From contig JACPNN010000013.1 in assembly GCA_016185435.1 (NCBI GenBank), positions 55,156 through 119,155 of the forward strand: a DNA stretch of 64,000 bases, given 5' to 3'. The position numbers were made by a program, and so were the translations under genes. The notes beneath the pieces were generated by a model. That model was given only the letters and a program-made list of their open reading frames with translations, had not been told where the DNA came from and made no database searches. Below, piece after piece: positions 18,052-30,200 of this stretch. Positions within the stretch are counted from its first letter, which is position 1. The number at the start of each line of letters is the position of its first letter. This DNA comes from Candidatus Aenigmatarchaeota archaeon (GTDB taxonomy: Archaea; Aenigmatarchaeota; Aenigmatarchaeia; QMZP01).

Positions 18052-19431
18052 ATGCAGGCATTCAAGCAGTACAGGACAATCAGGGGCATTGAAGGCCCGT
18101 TGATCTTTGTTGAGAAGACGCATTCTGTAGGCTATGGCGAGATAGTGAAGATGCAGCTGTCGAACGGGGAGGAGAGGATGGGGCAGGTGCTCGACACGAG
18201 CAGGGACCTGGTGGTTGTGCAGAGCTTTGAAGGCACCTCAGGCATGGACAGGAACGCAAGCGTAAGGTTCCTGGGAGACATAATAAGGCTCAGGGTGAGC
18301 AATGACATGCTTGGGAGGATATTCGATGGGAAGGGAAATCCGATAGACGGCCTTGCTGAAATAATCCCTGAAGATGAGCTTGACGTCACAGGGGCTGCGA
18401 TAAATCCCTATTCACGTGCTCCTCCGTCAGACTTCATCCAGACAGGCATTTCCACAATAGACGGCATGAACACACTTGTCAGAGGGCAGAAGCTTCCCAT
18501 ATTCTCCGGGTCAGGGATGCCGCATAATGATATAGCCCTTCAGATCGCCAGGCAGGCCAAGGTCCGTAACCAGAACGAGCCCTTCGCTGTCGTATTTGCC
18601 GCCATGGGGATAACCCATGAGGAGTCCAAGAAATTCATTTCGAGCTTTGAGGAGACAGGGGCGATTGAGAGGTCTGTCGTGTTCCTGAATCTTGCCGACG
18701 ACCCTGCCATAGAGAGGCTCATCACCCCGAGGCTGGCCCTGACAGCAGCTGAATTTTTGGCCTACAGGCATGGCCTCCATGTGCTTGTAATACTTACGGA
18801 CATGACCAACTATTGCGAGTCCCTGAGGCAGGTCAGCTCTGCTAGGAATGAGATACCAGCAAGAAGGGGATATCCGGGCTACATGTACACGGATTTGTCC
18901 ACGATATATGAGAGGGCCGGAATGATAAAGGGGAAGAAGGGAAGCATAACTCAGTTTCCAATCCTGAGCATGGTGGGGGATGACATAACGCACCCGATAC
19001 CTGATCTGACAGGCTATATCACCGAAGGCCAGATAGTCCTCAGCAGGGAATTGCACAGGAAAGGCATATACCCTCCAATAGATGTCCTCCCGTCTTTGTC
19101 TAGGCTGATGAATTCAGGCATAGGCAAGACGAAGACGAGGGATGACCACAAGCAGGTCTCGGATCAGGCATACGCAGGCTATGCTGAAGGAAGGGACTTG
19201 AGGGGCCTGGTGGCCATCGTCGGTGAAGAGGCTTTGTCTGAAAGGGACAGGCTTCTGCTGGGCTTTGCGAACAGCTTTGAGGAGCAGTTTGTGAGGCAAG
19301 GATTGAATGAAGACAGGAGCATTGAAAGGACGCTTGAGATAGCATGGAGCCTGCTGGGTTCCCTTCCGGAAGAGCTGCTTACAAGGATAAGCCCTGAGAC
19401 GAGGCAGAAATATTACAAAAAAGCGAAGTAA
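18052..19431 (+). CDS. atpB: V/A-type ATP synthase subunit B
   Basis: [55 protein letters not shown]. Confidence 0.98.
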   Translation: MQAFKQYRTIRGIEGPLIFVEKTHSVGYGEIVKMQLSNGEERMGQVLDTSRDLVVVQSFEGTSGMDRNASVRFLGDIIRLRVSNDMLGRIFDGKGNPIDGLAEIIPEDELDVTGAAINPYSRAPPSDFIQTGISTIDGMNTLVRGQKLPIFSGSGMPHNDIALQIARQAKVRNQNEPFAVVFAAMGITHEESKKFISSFEETGAIERSVVFLNLADDPAIERLITPRLALTAAEFLAYRHGLHVLVILTDMTNYCESLRQVSSARNEIPARRGYPGYMYTDLSTIYERAGMIKGKKGSITQFPILSMVGDDITHPIPDLTGYITEGQIVLSRELHRKGIYPPIDVLPSLSRLMNSGIGKTKTRDDHKQVSDQAYAGYAEGRDLRGLVAIVGEEALSERDRLLLGFANSFEEQFVRQGLNEDRSIERTLEIAWSLLGSLPEELLTRISPETRQKYYKKAK

Positions 19432-19521
19432 AAGGAGAGCTGGAAATTATTGATTTTTATTTTCGGAATAAAGTTACATGGTCACAATATGCAAAAAGAA
19501 AGGGGCAAAAAAGGATAACAT

Positions 19522-20145
19522 ATGCCGGACGTAAAGACGACAAGGAGCGAGCTCATAGGTCTCAAGAAGAAGGTGAAGCTGGCCGAGTCAGGCCACAAGC
19601 TCCTCAAGAAGAAGCGTGACGGGCTTATACTCGAATTCTTCGCAGTCCTGAAAGACGCAAAGGACGTAAGGAAAATCCTGTCGGAGAATTATGCCCATGC
19701 ATCCTCCCTGCTCAGCCAGACGATAGCCCTCGATGGCAGCGTTGAGATCAAGAGCCTTTCCATGGCCCTGAAGGAAAAGCCGTCAGTTGAGCTGAAAATA
19801 AGGAACATAATGGGGGTGACGATCCCCGAAGTCAGAACGTCAAGGATAAGGAAAGGCATGGCCGAGAGGGGCTATGGACTCATCGGAACTTCAATAAGGA
19901 TGGAGCAGACGATAACGGCTTATGAGGAGCTTCTGGAAGCAATACTCAGGGCCGCTGAAACAGAGACCAAGCTGAGGAAAATACTTCTGGAAATAGAAAA
20001 AACCAAGAGAAGGGTCAATAGCCTGGAATTTGTTTTGATCCCCAGGCTGAAGGAACAGGCAAGCTTCATACGCTTCAGGCTCGAGGAGATGGAGAGGGAA
20101 AACATCTTCAAGATGAAGATGGTGAAGGCGAAGATCGCGGAATGA
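19522..20145 (+). CDS. atpD: V/A-type ATP synthase subunit D
   Basis: TRSELIGLKKKVKLAESGHKLLKKKRDGLI ... RRVNSLEFVLIPRL. Confidence 0.96.
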   Translation: MPDVKTTRSELIGLKKKVKLAESGHKLLKKKRDGLILEFFAVLKDAKDVRKILSENYAHASSLLSQTIALDGSVEIKSLSMALKEKPSVELKIRNIMGVTIPEVRTSRIRKGMAERGYGLIGTSIRMEQTITAYEELLEAILRAAETETKLRKILLEIEKTKRRVNSLEFVLIPRLKEQASFIRFRLEEMERENIFKMKMVKAKIAE

Positions 20146-20203
20146 CAGCAGCGATGATAACCGGCAAATTATGCTCTGTTTCATTGGCAAGAAAATATGA
20201 ATT

Positions 20204-21220
20204 CTATAGCCTCTTTACCACAAAATAGCTTGCAATGGCAAATATGGCAAGGCAAATCAGCAGGCCTATATATATCAGCCTCACGAAACCTATAGACTCT
20301 ATAGACACTCCTTTCGCAATCATCAGGCTTGTGATGTTCCTGTCTCCTGTCCCGCTATTTTCTGTTTCATCCGGTTGCACGAAATCAGGGCAGCTGATGT
20401 TTTCGTCTATCAGGCCATTGCAGTTGTTATCTATGTCATCGCATATCTCTTTTGCCGCCGGGTTTACAAAAAAGTTCCTATCATCGCAGTCTGCAGGCGA
20501 GCATTTCAGCTCCACATTAAGTTCGAAAAAACCGTCCTTGTCCGCATCCATGCATGCGGATATCTGAACCACAACCTGTTGTGACGAATTCCCGTATGAG
20601 GCGGAAATGGAGTAAGACTTTTCAGGCTTATCAGGGACCGTTTCCATTAATGTGAAATAGCCGTTATTGTTGCTCTCCACGTTCCTGCTTCCTGATATGC
20701 CGGATTTATATGCAATCTCATCAGTCGATCTGGGCTTGCAGTCATAGGTTACAAAGCCGGAAACCTTTATCTTCTCGCCCGGCTTGTATGCCCACTTGTC
20801 CGTGACTATTTGCACCTCCTCCCCCTGCTTCTCGCACCCTGAAATGAATTCAGAAGGAGCTGTAAAGGCGGACAGGTCAAGCTTCTGAAAGGATCCCTCT
20901 TTCCAGTTTATGCTCTCTATGGACTTGTAGCCGCCAACGAGGAATGATATCCTTTCCCCCGCCTTTGCGCCTTCCGCCCTCGCTGTTTCGGGGTTGTCCC
21001 CATATATGTACAGGAGGCTGTAATATCCTGCCTGCCTTGACTTCAGAACTCCCGCTATTGCCTCGTTCTCGCCTAATGCAAGTATTGATGTCCCATTAGG
21101 AGCGTCAGTACCGTCAAGCATCAGCCTGCCCTCAAGAACCATGGGCACAGGCGAGGCAAGGGAAAATGGGATCAGTATCATTGCGGCAAACGCTGCTATG
21201 GAAGCTCCTTTCAGCAACAT
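20204..21220 (-). CDS. Secreted/membrane-anchored surface protein with MopRP-type metal-binding motif
   Basis: Signal peptide; DCDDRNFFVNPAAKEICDDIDNNCNGLIDE; C-terminal TM ending VVKRL. Confidence 0.75.
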   Translation of the reverse strand: MLLKGASIAAFAAMILIPFSLASPVPMVLEGRLMLDGTDAPNGTSILALGENEAIAGVLKSRQAGYYSLLYIYGDNPETARAEGAKAGERISFLVGGYKSIESINWKEGSFQKLDLSAFTAPSEFISGCEKQGEEVQIVTDKWAYKPGEKIKVSGFVTYDCKPRSTDEIAYKSGISGSRNVESNNNGYFTLMETVPDKPEKSYSISASYGNSSQQVVVQISACMDADKDGFFELNVELKCSPADCDDRNFFVNPAAKEICDDIDNNCNGLIDENISCPDFVQPDETENSGTGDRNITSLMIAKGVSIESIGFVRLIYIGLLICLAIFAIASYFVVKRL

Positions 21221-21284
21221 GAGAATCTATTGGACAAAAGGTTTTTATAGCCGGAACTTGTGCATTACAGAAAGGATACGGGCA

Positions 21285-24200
21285 TTAGCTGAGCGTATCA
21301 GGCACAGGGCTCTGGTTGGAAAGCCAGTCTGCCGGAGAATCAGTGTCGACAGTCTTGCTCTTTCTCAGTATGCTTTTGCCTTCTATTGCCACAATGCTCC
21401 AGCCTGCCACATAATTCTCCCATGCCACCATATCCACTTCCGTGTCATTCCTGTTGAAAAGCCTCAGGACATCACCGTTGTTTCCCAAAGGCAGCGGGAA
21501 GCTTCCGATATCCGGCTCGAAGCCGTATCTCGACTCAAAGAGGGCGGTATTGGCCGCGATCAAAAGTGTTCTCCCGGAATCTATATGAGTCCCTATAGGA
21601 ATGGTGTATGATCCCCTGTTGTCCCTTATCTTCCAGCCTGAGATATCTATAGAAATCTCAGTCGGATTATAGATCTCGAACCATTCTGTGGAGTTGTCGT
21701 CGTTTGGGGCGTCATACATGACCTGGGTGAAGAGTGTCCTGGCTGTAGCATTGGAGGGCTGTGTGTCGCATGCATTCCCTATGCCGTCGCTGTCTGAATC
21801 TTCCTGATTGCTATTCGCAACAGAAGGGCAGTTGTCATCAGCATCAGCCACGCCGTCCGAATCCGAGTCAGGTCTGTAGAGGCAGGCCGCTGTAGACGGG
21901 TTGCAGCTGTCTGTCGTGCTGGCATTGCCGTCGCTGCATGTCTTCTGGGTGCAGCTGCATCCTGCCTGATCTGTCACAGACCCTGCTGCCGTGCCGGGGC
22001 AGGCATCGTTCTGGTTCGTTATGCCATCTCCATCATCATCGATCGAGGTGTAGGCGCACTGTGCGGTCTGCGCATTGCAGGAATCCGATGTCCTTGGATC
22101 GCCGTCTCCGCATGTCTTCTGGTAGCAGCTGCATCCCTGGTTGTCGACAACGCTCGAAGCTGTCGTGTTCGGGCATGAGTCGATGCTGTCATCCACTCCG
22201 TCGTGATCATGGTCATGCATGCTGCATGAGGCATTCAGCGGATTGGGCATATGAAGGCAGAGGTCCAGCGTCTCAGAGCATCCGTCGAGTGTGCACACGT
22301 CTGAGTCTTCGCATATCCTTGGAAGGCCTATGCATCTGCCATTGGAGCATGTCTCATTGGTTGTGCAGAAAAGGCTGTCGTCGCATGCCAGCCCTTCTGT
22401 CACCCTTGTTTCAGTGGCGTTCTCCTGCTGCGCTTCCTTTATCTGGCTGCAGAAAGCGTCAAGGGTGCCTGGCCTGTTGCACACATGCTTTGTCACGTTC
22501 CTCTCCTTTATGCAGGCTGCTGATGTGTCGCATGAATCAGCGAAAGGCTCGCATGATCTGGTCTGCCATGCCCCGAAGTCCGTGTGGTCGTCTCCTCCGC
22601 CGCAGTCTGAGTGCTGCCTGCACGCTATCTGGGAAGGACTCGTTAGTCTGCAGGCCTCTATCCTCAGGTCGCTGAGCTGGACTGTTCCGCCTGCTTTTGA
22701 TGACGTCCTGAAGGTGAATGTGCAGTTTGTATCAGAGGGTGAGCAGCCATTGAGAAGATTGTTCAGCGGAGAGGCAAGGTTTTCCGCTTTTACAGTTGCT
22801 CCGAGCTCTCCGGGTATGAAGATGTCTGTAACACCGTCAGTGCTGATGTCAACCGAAACGTTTCTCGGCAGCGATGATGCCATCTCTATCGCTATTTCCC
22901 TGTATATGCTCACTATCGTGCTTCCATTTGCCACAAAGTGCTTCCCATTGCCGCAGGCTGCTATGGCCATCATGGTCGGTATGTCGACCTCGTCGACAAA
23001 GGAGACTGCAAAGACCCTTGCCTTGTGGACATTCCATGCTTCGCATGCCTTGCCTATGGCCTCCTGCTTGGCCTTTGTCGCATTGCAGTAGCCTGAAAGG
23101 CACCTGTTTGCAACGCCGTCGCTCATCAGGACAATGGTCCTCACATCGTTCTTGCCGTCCTTTATGAGGTCTATGGCCTTCTGAAGGCCGCAGGAGATGC
23201 ATGTGAAGCCGTTGGGGCTGTATGAGTTCACTTCGCTGATAAGCTTGGCTTTGTCATTGGTCAGCGGGACAGAGCTCATCAGCCTGCCTGAGTAGCTTGC
23301 CAGGCCAATCCTGTTCCTGTCGGACTGCATGACGAGATTGATGAATTCCTTGTCAGCCGCTTTGGCACGGTCCATCTTTGTTCCAAGCGACGGGGGATCT
23401 TCAAGCTCCATGCTCTGGGACACGTCAGTCACGACTATGGAGTCGAGTGTCCTGTCGAATGTGAACTCTTTCTGGTAGCCTGTGAGGTTGAGGGACGCCT
23501 TTGTGACCTTCACCTTCTCCACCTTTCCTGAGACATTCACAAACTTGGGGACACTGACCTTCGGCTCATCGCTGAACCCTCCGCCCGCATTGAATGTGAG
23601 ATTCTTTTGGGTCGAGCTGTCTGCAAACCTGTCTATAGTGCCTATAGGCTCGCATATAAGGTCGACGCATCCTCTTGAAGCATCGCATTCCTGGTTCTCC
23701 CTCAGCGCGCAGGACTGTATCGGGCAGCCGTTTTGTGTGCAGGCCTGGGTCCCATAGTAGCATGTATTGCTTGCCACTTTTCCCGGGACAGGGCAGGCCT
23801 GCTGGCTGTATCTGCACACGCCATCAGTGCACGCGCCATTGAAGTTGCACTGGCTCCCTATCAGCAGGTTCGGGCAGTCCGCATCGTTAAGGCATTCTGC
23901 GCCGCATACTGAGCTGGGGCCTTTCGAGATGACATTCGATATCAAGGTCGTTCTGCATGCCCCTGACTGGCAGAAGCCGTCTGTTGTGGTTGTGTTCTCT
24001 TTCAGTATCTTGCCGTCGCAGAACTCCCTCTTTGCCTGGCCGTCAAGCTGGCTGCAGTCCTGAAGTGATGTATCCTCTGTCCTCACTTCTTCCCTGCAGC
24101 CTGATGCTGAACAGGAGAATGTGTGGAAGACCTTCCTCCTTGTCGCCTTGTCACCAATACATATGGTAGACTCTTCCGCAAAATTCATTGCAGAGCAGTT

Positions 24201-27200
24201 CTGCTGCTGGAACACTGCGCCTGATGCCGTGCATGCGGCCGAATGATAAAATATTGCATTATCGGAAGAGCAGAACGGAGCCATTGGTTCCTGACGTGTG
24301 AAACCGCAGGTGTTCTGGGCATCGCATCCTGATAAACATGCGGTCCCTGAAACTTTAAAGTCATCAGGCGAATTGCACACAGCTCCGCAGGAATTTTCCA
24401 CGCAGCTGTAAGAGAATGAATCTTCCACGCAGCTGCACGCGAAGGAGCATGAGCCAAGCGAGTCTCTCGTTCCAGTCTTGTTTCCCAAGCATGCGCTTGC
24501 CGTCTGCGGGCAGTTGCTGTTGTCAGGAGTATTAGGAAGCTCGCAAGTCTCGTTCTGCTGGTTTACAGCCCCATCGCCGCAGGTTGCAGGGGGAAGCTTC
24601 TGTTTGTCTTTGAACAGTACGGCAGAGCAGATGCTTCCCGGTTCCACCAGAACCCTGCCGTCAGATGGGGTCTTTTGGATAAGGTCCCAGCCTTCAGGAA
24701 GAATTTCTGAGACTGTATGCCACCCTATCGGCACATCGCTGAACTTTGCCGCCCCTGATCCGTCATTGTATTTTGTCTGGTTTCCGTCAAGCTTGAATCC
24801 GAACTGAGGCACAGGCCTTATCTCGTGGTTCTGGGGGTTAAACGCTTCTTTCTTCACCTCGATGCAGCCGAAGGGCTTCGGTATGTTCAGGCAGCCGCAT
24901 GCATCAAGGTTGCACGTGTCTATCGTATCCTCGTTCTGGTCGTTGCACTGGGCATCATTTGTGCATGTCGCCCCGCAGGCAAGGCTGCAGCCGTTTACAG
25001 TGTCCCGCGAGGATGCAGTCTGCGTGCATGCCCCATTGGAGCAGAAGAAGTCATGGCTTGTTGTCCTGTTGCCAGACCTCTTGTCACTACATATGCTTTC
25101 TGTCTCAGAGAAGTCAAGCGAATTGCAGTTTTGCGTCACATTTTCATATATTCTCTGCCCGACTTCTGCACACGCCGCATCCCGGCAGGAGAAGTCATGT
25201 TCATTGATTCTTGTGACAACATTGTCTCCTGAACAGATATTTGATAGGCTTTCATTGAAATCCCTTCCATTGCAGTTCTCAAGAAGAGTTATGTTGACTA
25301 TCCTTGTTTCCTCCCTGCAGCCATCAGGCGCGCATGAGAAGTCATGGAACAGCCTCTTTTTCTTCAGGCTGGAGCCGTCGCAGAAGTCTATATCCTCATA
25401 GAAGTCCCTTGAATTGCAGTCCTCTTCCTGGAAGACAGCTCCGGAAGATGTGCATGCCCCATTGAAGTGCCTCACATCGTTCTGGCAGAAGCTGTCAAGG
25501 CTGATTGATGAAGAGAAGCCGCATGTTTCCTGTGTGTCGCAGCCGAATATGCAGGCATTGTTCACCACCTTGAAATCATCTGCAGAGTCGCATATTGCCC
25601 CGCAGGCGCCTTCTACGCAGCTTGTCGCAGGAGACGGAGGCAGGCAGGCGGCCTGCTCTGATGTGCAGATGAAATCAGTTGAACAGAAGTTCATGGTGGA
25701 GTTCTGGACATTTACAGAATCCGTTATCCTGTTCCTGTTGTAGTCTGTCAGTTTGGCCCCGGCACAGAAATCCGTGAATGTCACATTGCAGAAGCTGCCG
25801 GGACAGAATCCATTCTCTGAGCTGACGTTTGCAAGCGCACAGCTGGCGGGGCTGCTCTGTCTGCATGTCCAGTCCTCTATGCCGCATGCGCCTGTCAGAT
25901 CGCCGTCCCTTGAGTTGCAGTTTTCCACAACTGTTTCGTTTACAATAGAAACTGTTTCAGTGCATGCGGAAGGTGTACAAGAGAAGTCGTGGAGATCTCT
26001 TGATTGTCTCACCTCATCTCCTGAACAGAATTGTGAAAAGTTGCCGAAGAAGTCCAGGGCATTGCAGTTCTGCTTCTGGTACTCGCAGGTGAAATTCCTG
26101 CTATTGCATGTCCCGTTGAAATTCCTTGTTTCTCCTTGGCAGAAATTGCCGCTGCACCTGCTGCTGTCAGGTTTCACGTCAGTGACAACGCAGTCCACCC
26201 TGTTCAGTTCCTCTGAACAGCTCCAGTCAAGAAGACCGCACTGGTTCAGCTGCTGGCCGTCCCTTGAATCGCAGTTGTCTATCAGTTCATCCCTGAATGT
26301 CACGTTTTCCCTGCAGCCTTCCGGGGCGCATGTGAAGTTGTGGAATATGAATCTTTTTGTTATATTATTTCCGCTGCAGACTGTCACATTCTCAACATAA
26401 TTCCTGTCAGCGCAGTTTTCAGTGGTGAACGAGCACCCATTGGCCGAGCATGCGCCATTGAACTTCCTTACAGTCCCGTCGCAGAAATTGCTGAGAGGGC
26501 ATGAGTTCCCATATCCGCAGGCCTCTGTATTACAGCCGAAGAAGCATGTATTGTCTCTTATTGTGGAATTATCCCTTCCGTCGCAGAAGTTTACAGGGGC
26601 AGATGATGTCGAATTGATCTTGTACGTCTGGCTTTCCACGTCTTCAGTATTGCCGTACCTGTCCCTGCTGAAGAAGCAAACCTTCTTTTCACAGGTGCCT
26701 GATGCGCACTCTATAGTTCCATTGAGGCCTTGCCTATAGAATGCGCTGAAACCATATAGCTGCTGGATCTGTGAAGCGCTGAGGGCCAGATTGTATATCC
26801 TGGCCTCGTCAATCCTGCCGAAAAACGGCTCGTATATTGAAGATGGGCCATAGCCCGAAGAGTAGACTGTCGCAGTTACGTTCCCCTGATAGCCTGGAAC
26901 AGGATTGGTGGTGCCTGAAAGGGAGGAATACTCAAGTCGTATTCTCCCGTCTCCCCCTGCGGCACCATTGTGATCAGAACCAGTACCTCCTGCTCCACCT
27001 GTGCCATCAACTAAGTTGCTTCCCAATGTTAGTGAAAAACCGCCTAGATAAATTGATCCGCCGCTTCCTCCCCCTCCGCTGGCATGCTGGAAACAGCTTA
27101 TGCCTTGCCCGTCGTTGCCTTTCGCTGAAATACTTCCACTCACCGTAATTGTTTTGCCTGTGATAAAAATGGCTCCGCCGCCACTGCCACCTGCCCCGCT

Positions 27201-30200
27201 CGTCGTGCCACAGACATTAGTGTTATCAGTGCCTCCGCTACCGCCGCCCGAACCCAAGAACAATGTTGTAATACCTGCGGATCCATAGGTTGAACCGCCA
27301 GTTGAAGTGCCTTGTTCGCCGCTTGTGTTGCCCCCGTTTGCACTGTATCCGCCGCCAGTTCCTCCCCCTGGCCTGCCAGCACCTATGCTTGCCGAACCTC
27401 CTCCTCCGCCTCCTTGATTATTAGAACGAGACTGCGCTTGAGGATTACCATTAAAGGACTCGCCTTGCTTGCCTATCTGGGCGAGACTTGTCATTGCCGC
27501 CCCGCCGCGATAACCTTTGCCTTTTACGGTTACGCCTACACTCCCGATTATATTGACAGTTCCCGTTGCCCTGAATGCAATAATGCCGCCTTTATACCCG
27601 TTCCATACAGCGGCAGTTATGCTTCCGCCGCTGGTCACTGTCACATTGGCATATTGCGGAATCCTCACAATCTGGGTGGCTTTTGCATTGGCTATATTGA
27701 AAATACCGGAGGTGTAGCTGCTGTTAAGAGACGATGTGAGCGTGATTGCGTTCCCGCTCTTTGAGGCTATTCTCCTGAATTCATATGTGCCCGCATTTGC
27801 CGCATCCTGCATCTGTATAATCAGGATTTCATTCCCAGGAGAGAAGGCTGCAGCATTGTCCACGTTAAGCGTAATGCTGCCTGCAGCCAGGCCGCTGTCT
27901 GTAACATATGCATAGTCATTCACGACAACATTGGGCGAACTCACAGTCAGCGGGCCATCAGAGCCATCACCAAATATTGTTGCAAGACCGCCTGTAGGCC
28001 CTCCTGCATAGCTGTTCCCTATCGTCAGGCCAGCATCAGATGCCAGCCCCGCTCCGGGATTCGGCACGCTTCTGTCAAGCACGCCGTTTATGTAAATGGA
28101 TGTTACATTCGGATCCCATACGGCAGCCACATGCGTCCATGTCCCCGCAGGAATTATTGAATTGGAGAATATGGGTCCGGGGTTGCTGAAGCCCTGAAAA
28201 GTTACCCCTATTCTGCCGTTCGAGTGTAGGAACAATGAGTAGGCACCTTCTTTCTTGATTATCCTTGCGAAATCGCTGTGCGCAGAGGGGTTTATCCATG
28301 CCTCTAGAGTGATCTGGTGCCTTATGTCCAGGTTGTCCGAATCGGGCACAAATACCCTTGTAAGATTATGCCCAAAGGTTACTGCATTCCCTATCTGCCC
28401 TCCGGCCCAGAAATCCTCAGAGCAGATGCCTGCTGAAGAGATTGAGAAGGCCTTCCATTCCGGCGAACTGATGGGCCTGAAGTATGCTTTCGCAAGCTGC
28501 TGGCCTGCAAGCTCCGCATGCCTGTAAGCAAGCCTGTGCCAGCCTTTTGTGAGGTTTATGCCGCCATTGTGGTCTGTGCAGTTGCAGGCTGAATGGGGCC
28601 CGTACCAGTTCGCAACAACGGATCCGTCTATCTCTATCTCCGAGGCCTCGTCAGAATCCGTTGCAAAGAGCCATACTCCAGGCGCGCTCACATAGAACAG
28701 GGCTGAATAGTTTGAGGTATAGAAATCATCGTTGCCGTGGATGTTCTCGTTCTGGCTGATCGAGTCGACATAGCTTACTCCCCTCCATCCGCTCTCATTC
28801 AGCGCATTGCTCAGGCAGCTCATCAGTTCATCATGCGAATTTGGCACTGTCAGGCATGTGTTCCTTTTCGTCTCGAGCCTGATGCCCGACAGGAGCGTGC
28901 CGTTGTTCAGGTCGAATGTGTCCTTTGCAAAGCAGCCTTTGCCCTCATCAAGCTTCCATTCGCTCACTATGCCCCAGTCGAATTTCGGCACAGGATCGGG
29001 GCAACTCTGGCTGCCGTCTATCACTCTGGAGAATGTTGTCGCATCGCCGCAGTTGTCAGAGGCATTCAGGGTGAAATCCAGCTTTCCAAGGGGGCAGAAC
29101 GGTGCCTGAATGTCCGTCTCAGGCGGCTGCCTTTCAGGGAAGCACTCAATAAACAGGTCTTTCAGCCTGAACCTCTCGGGAACAACGCTTCCCAGGACCA
29201 CGTCTATTGTGCATGTATTTCTGGCCTCATTGAATGTGCAGCCCGGGCAGTCGCAGCTCGGAAGGATGCTATTGAGCTCCTCTGTGAAGTCGACAGTCGC
29301 AGTGCCGTTGAAGAAGCCGTCAATGAACCATTCCCAAACTCCATTATTTCCTACGTCGATGTTCGGCGTGCTAATCGGCGGCCTGTCTATGTTCACACTG
29401 CATAGAACCCAGTCCTTTTTCCCCTCATTGTCTGTGACAGTCAGGTTTGCAGTATGGACGCCAGCAGTTGAGAAGCTCTTGGTGACAGCCTGGCCTGACA
29501 ATGTGCTGCTGTCATCGAATTTCCAGATCCAGCTCACTATATATCCGTCAGGATCAAAGCTTTTGGAGCCGTTGAAAGTGGCAGGATTGTTTGTCAATAC
29601 GGAGATGGGATTGACCTCACAGATTGCCAGAGGCGGCTGGTTGAGGGGAAAGCCTACTATCGTGATTTCGGCCCTCCTGCAGAAATAGCCTGCTGGCACC
29701 TCTATTTTTGTTGTGGTGTCGTTTCTTAGCGTCTCCCTTTCAAAAACTATCAGCCGCTCAGAACTGTTGTCGGCAAACTTCGTAATCACCACCGGCGGCC
29801 CGCAGACAAGCCTGTTGCCGTCAAGGCAGCCGTAATTGATGACAAAACTGTCATTATCCGGGCCTGTAACCCTCATCTTGATGCCCACTGACCTCCTGTT
29901 TGGCGATATTGTCACCTCATCATCGTTTCCCGTGTCATCGAAATTGCTGTCGCCCTGGTTTTCCAGGCCCTCATTCTCAATGCTGAAGATGGTGACGTTC
30001 CTGAAACTCAGGACGGCATCTATAATCTCCTTCGAGCCGACATCACCTGTCCCCTCGAGCTTTATCCTTAACTTTCCCGCAAGCCTCTGGACGGCAAGCC
30101 CCTGCACGCCATTGCCAATGCTGCTGTCAGCTATGAAATTCCCGCTGTCATCTGACAGCCTTATTTCAGATCCATTTGAATAGGCTGTCCCGTTTGCAAA

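Noticed and set aside
22291-23091. Long + strand ORFs (e.g. 22291-23091, 28737-29405, 25753-26400) opposite the 3030-aa gene
   Set aside because: Low-complexity, Ser/Leu/Cys/Pro-biased translations expected from the antisense of a Cys/Asp/Gly-rich coding sequence; the minus frame has clear domains.
23600-26750. Repeat array considered as CRISPR
   Set aside because: Periodicity is at the protein level with diverged DNA and no constant repeat/unique spacer pattern; no cas genes seen. No CRISPR array was found elsewhere in the window.
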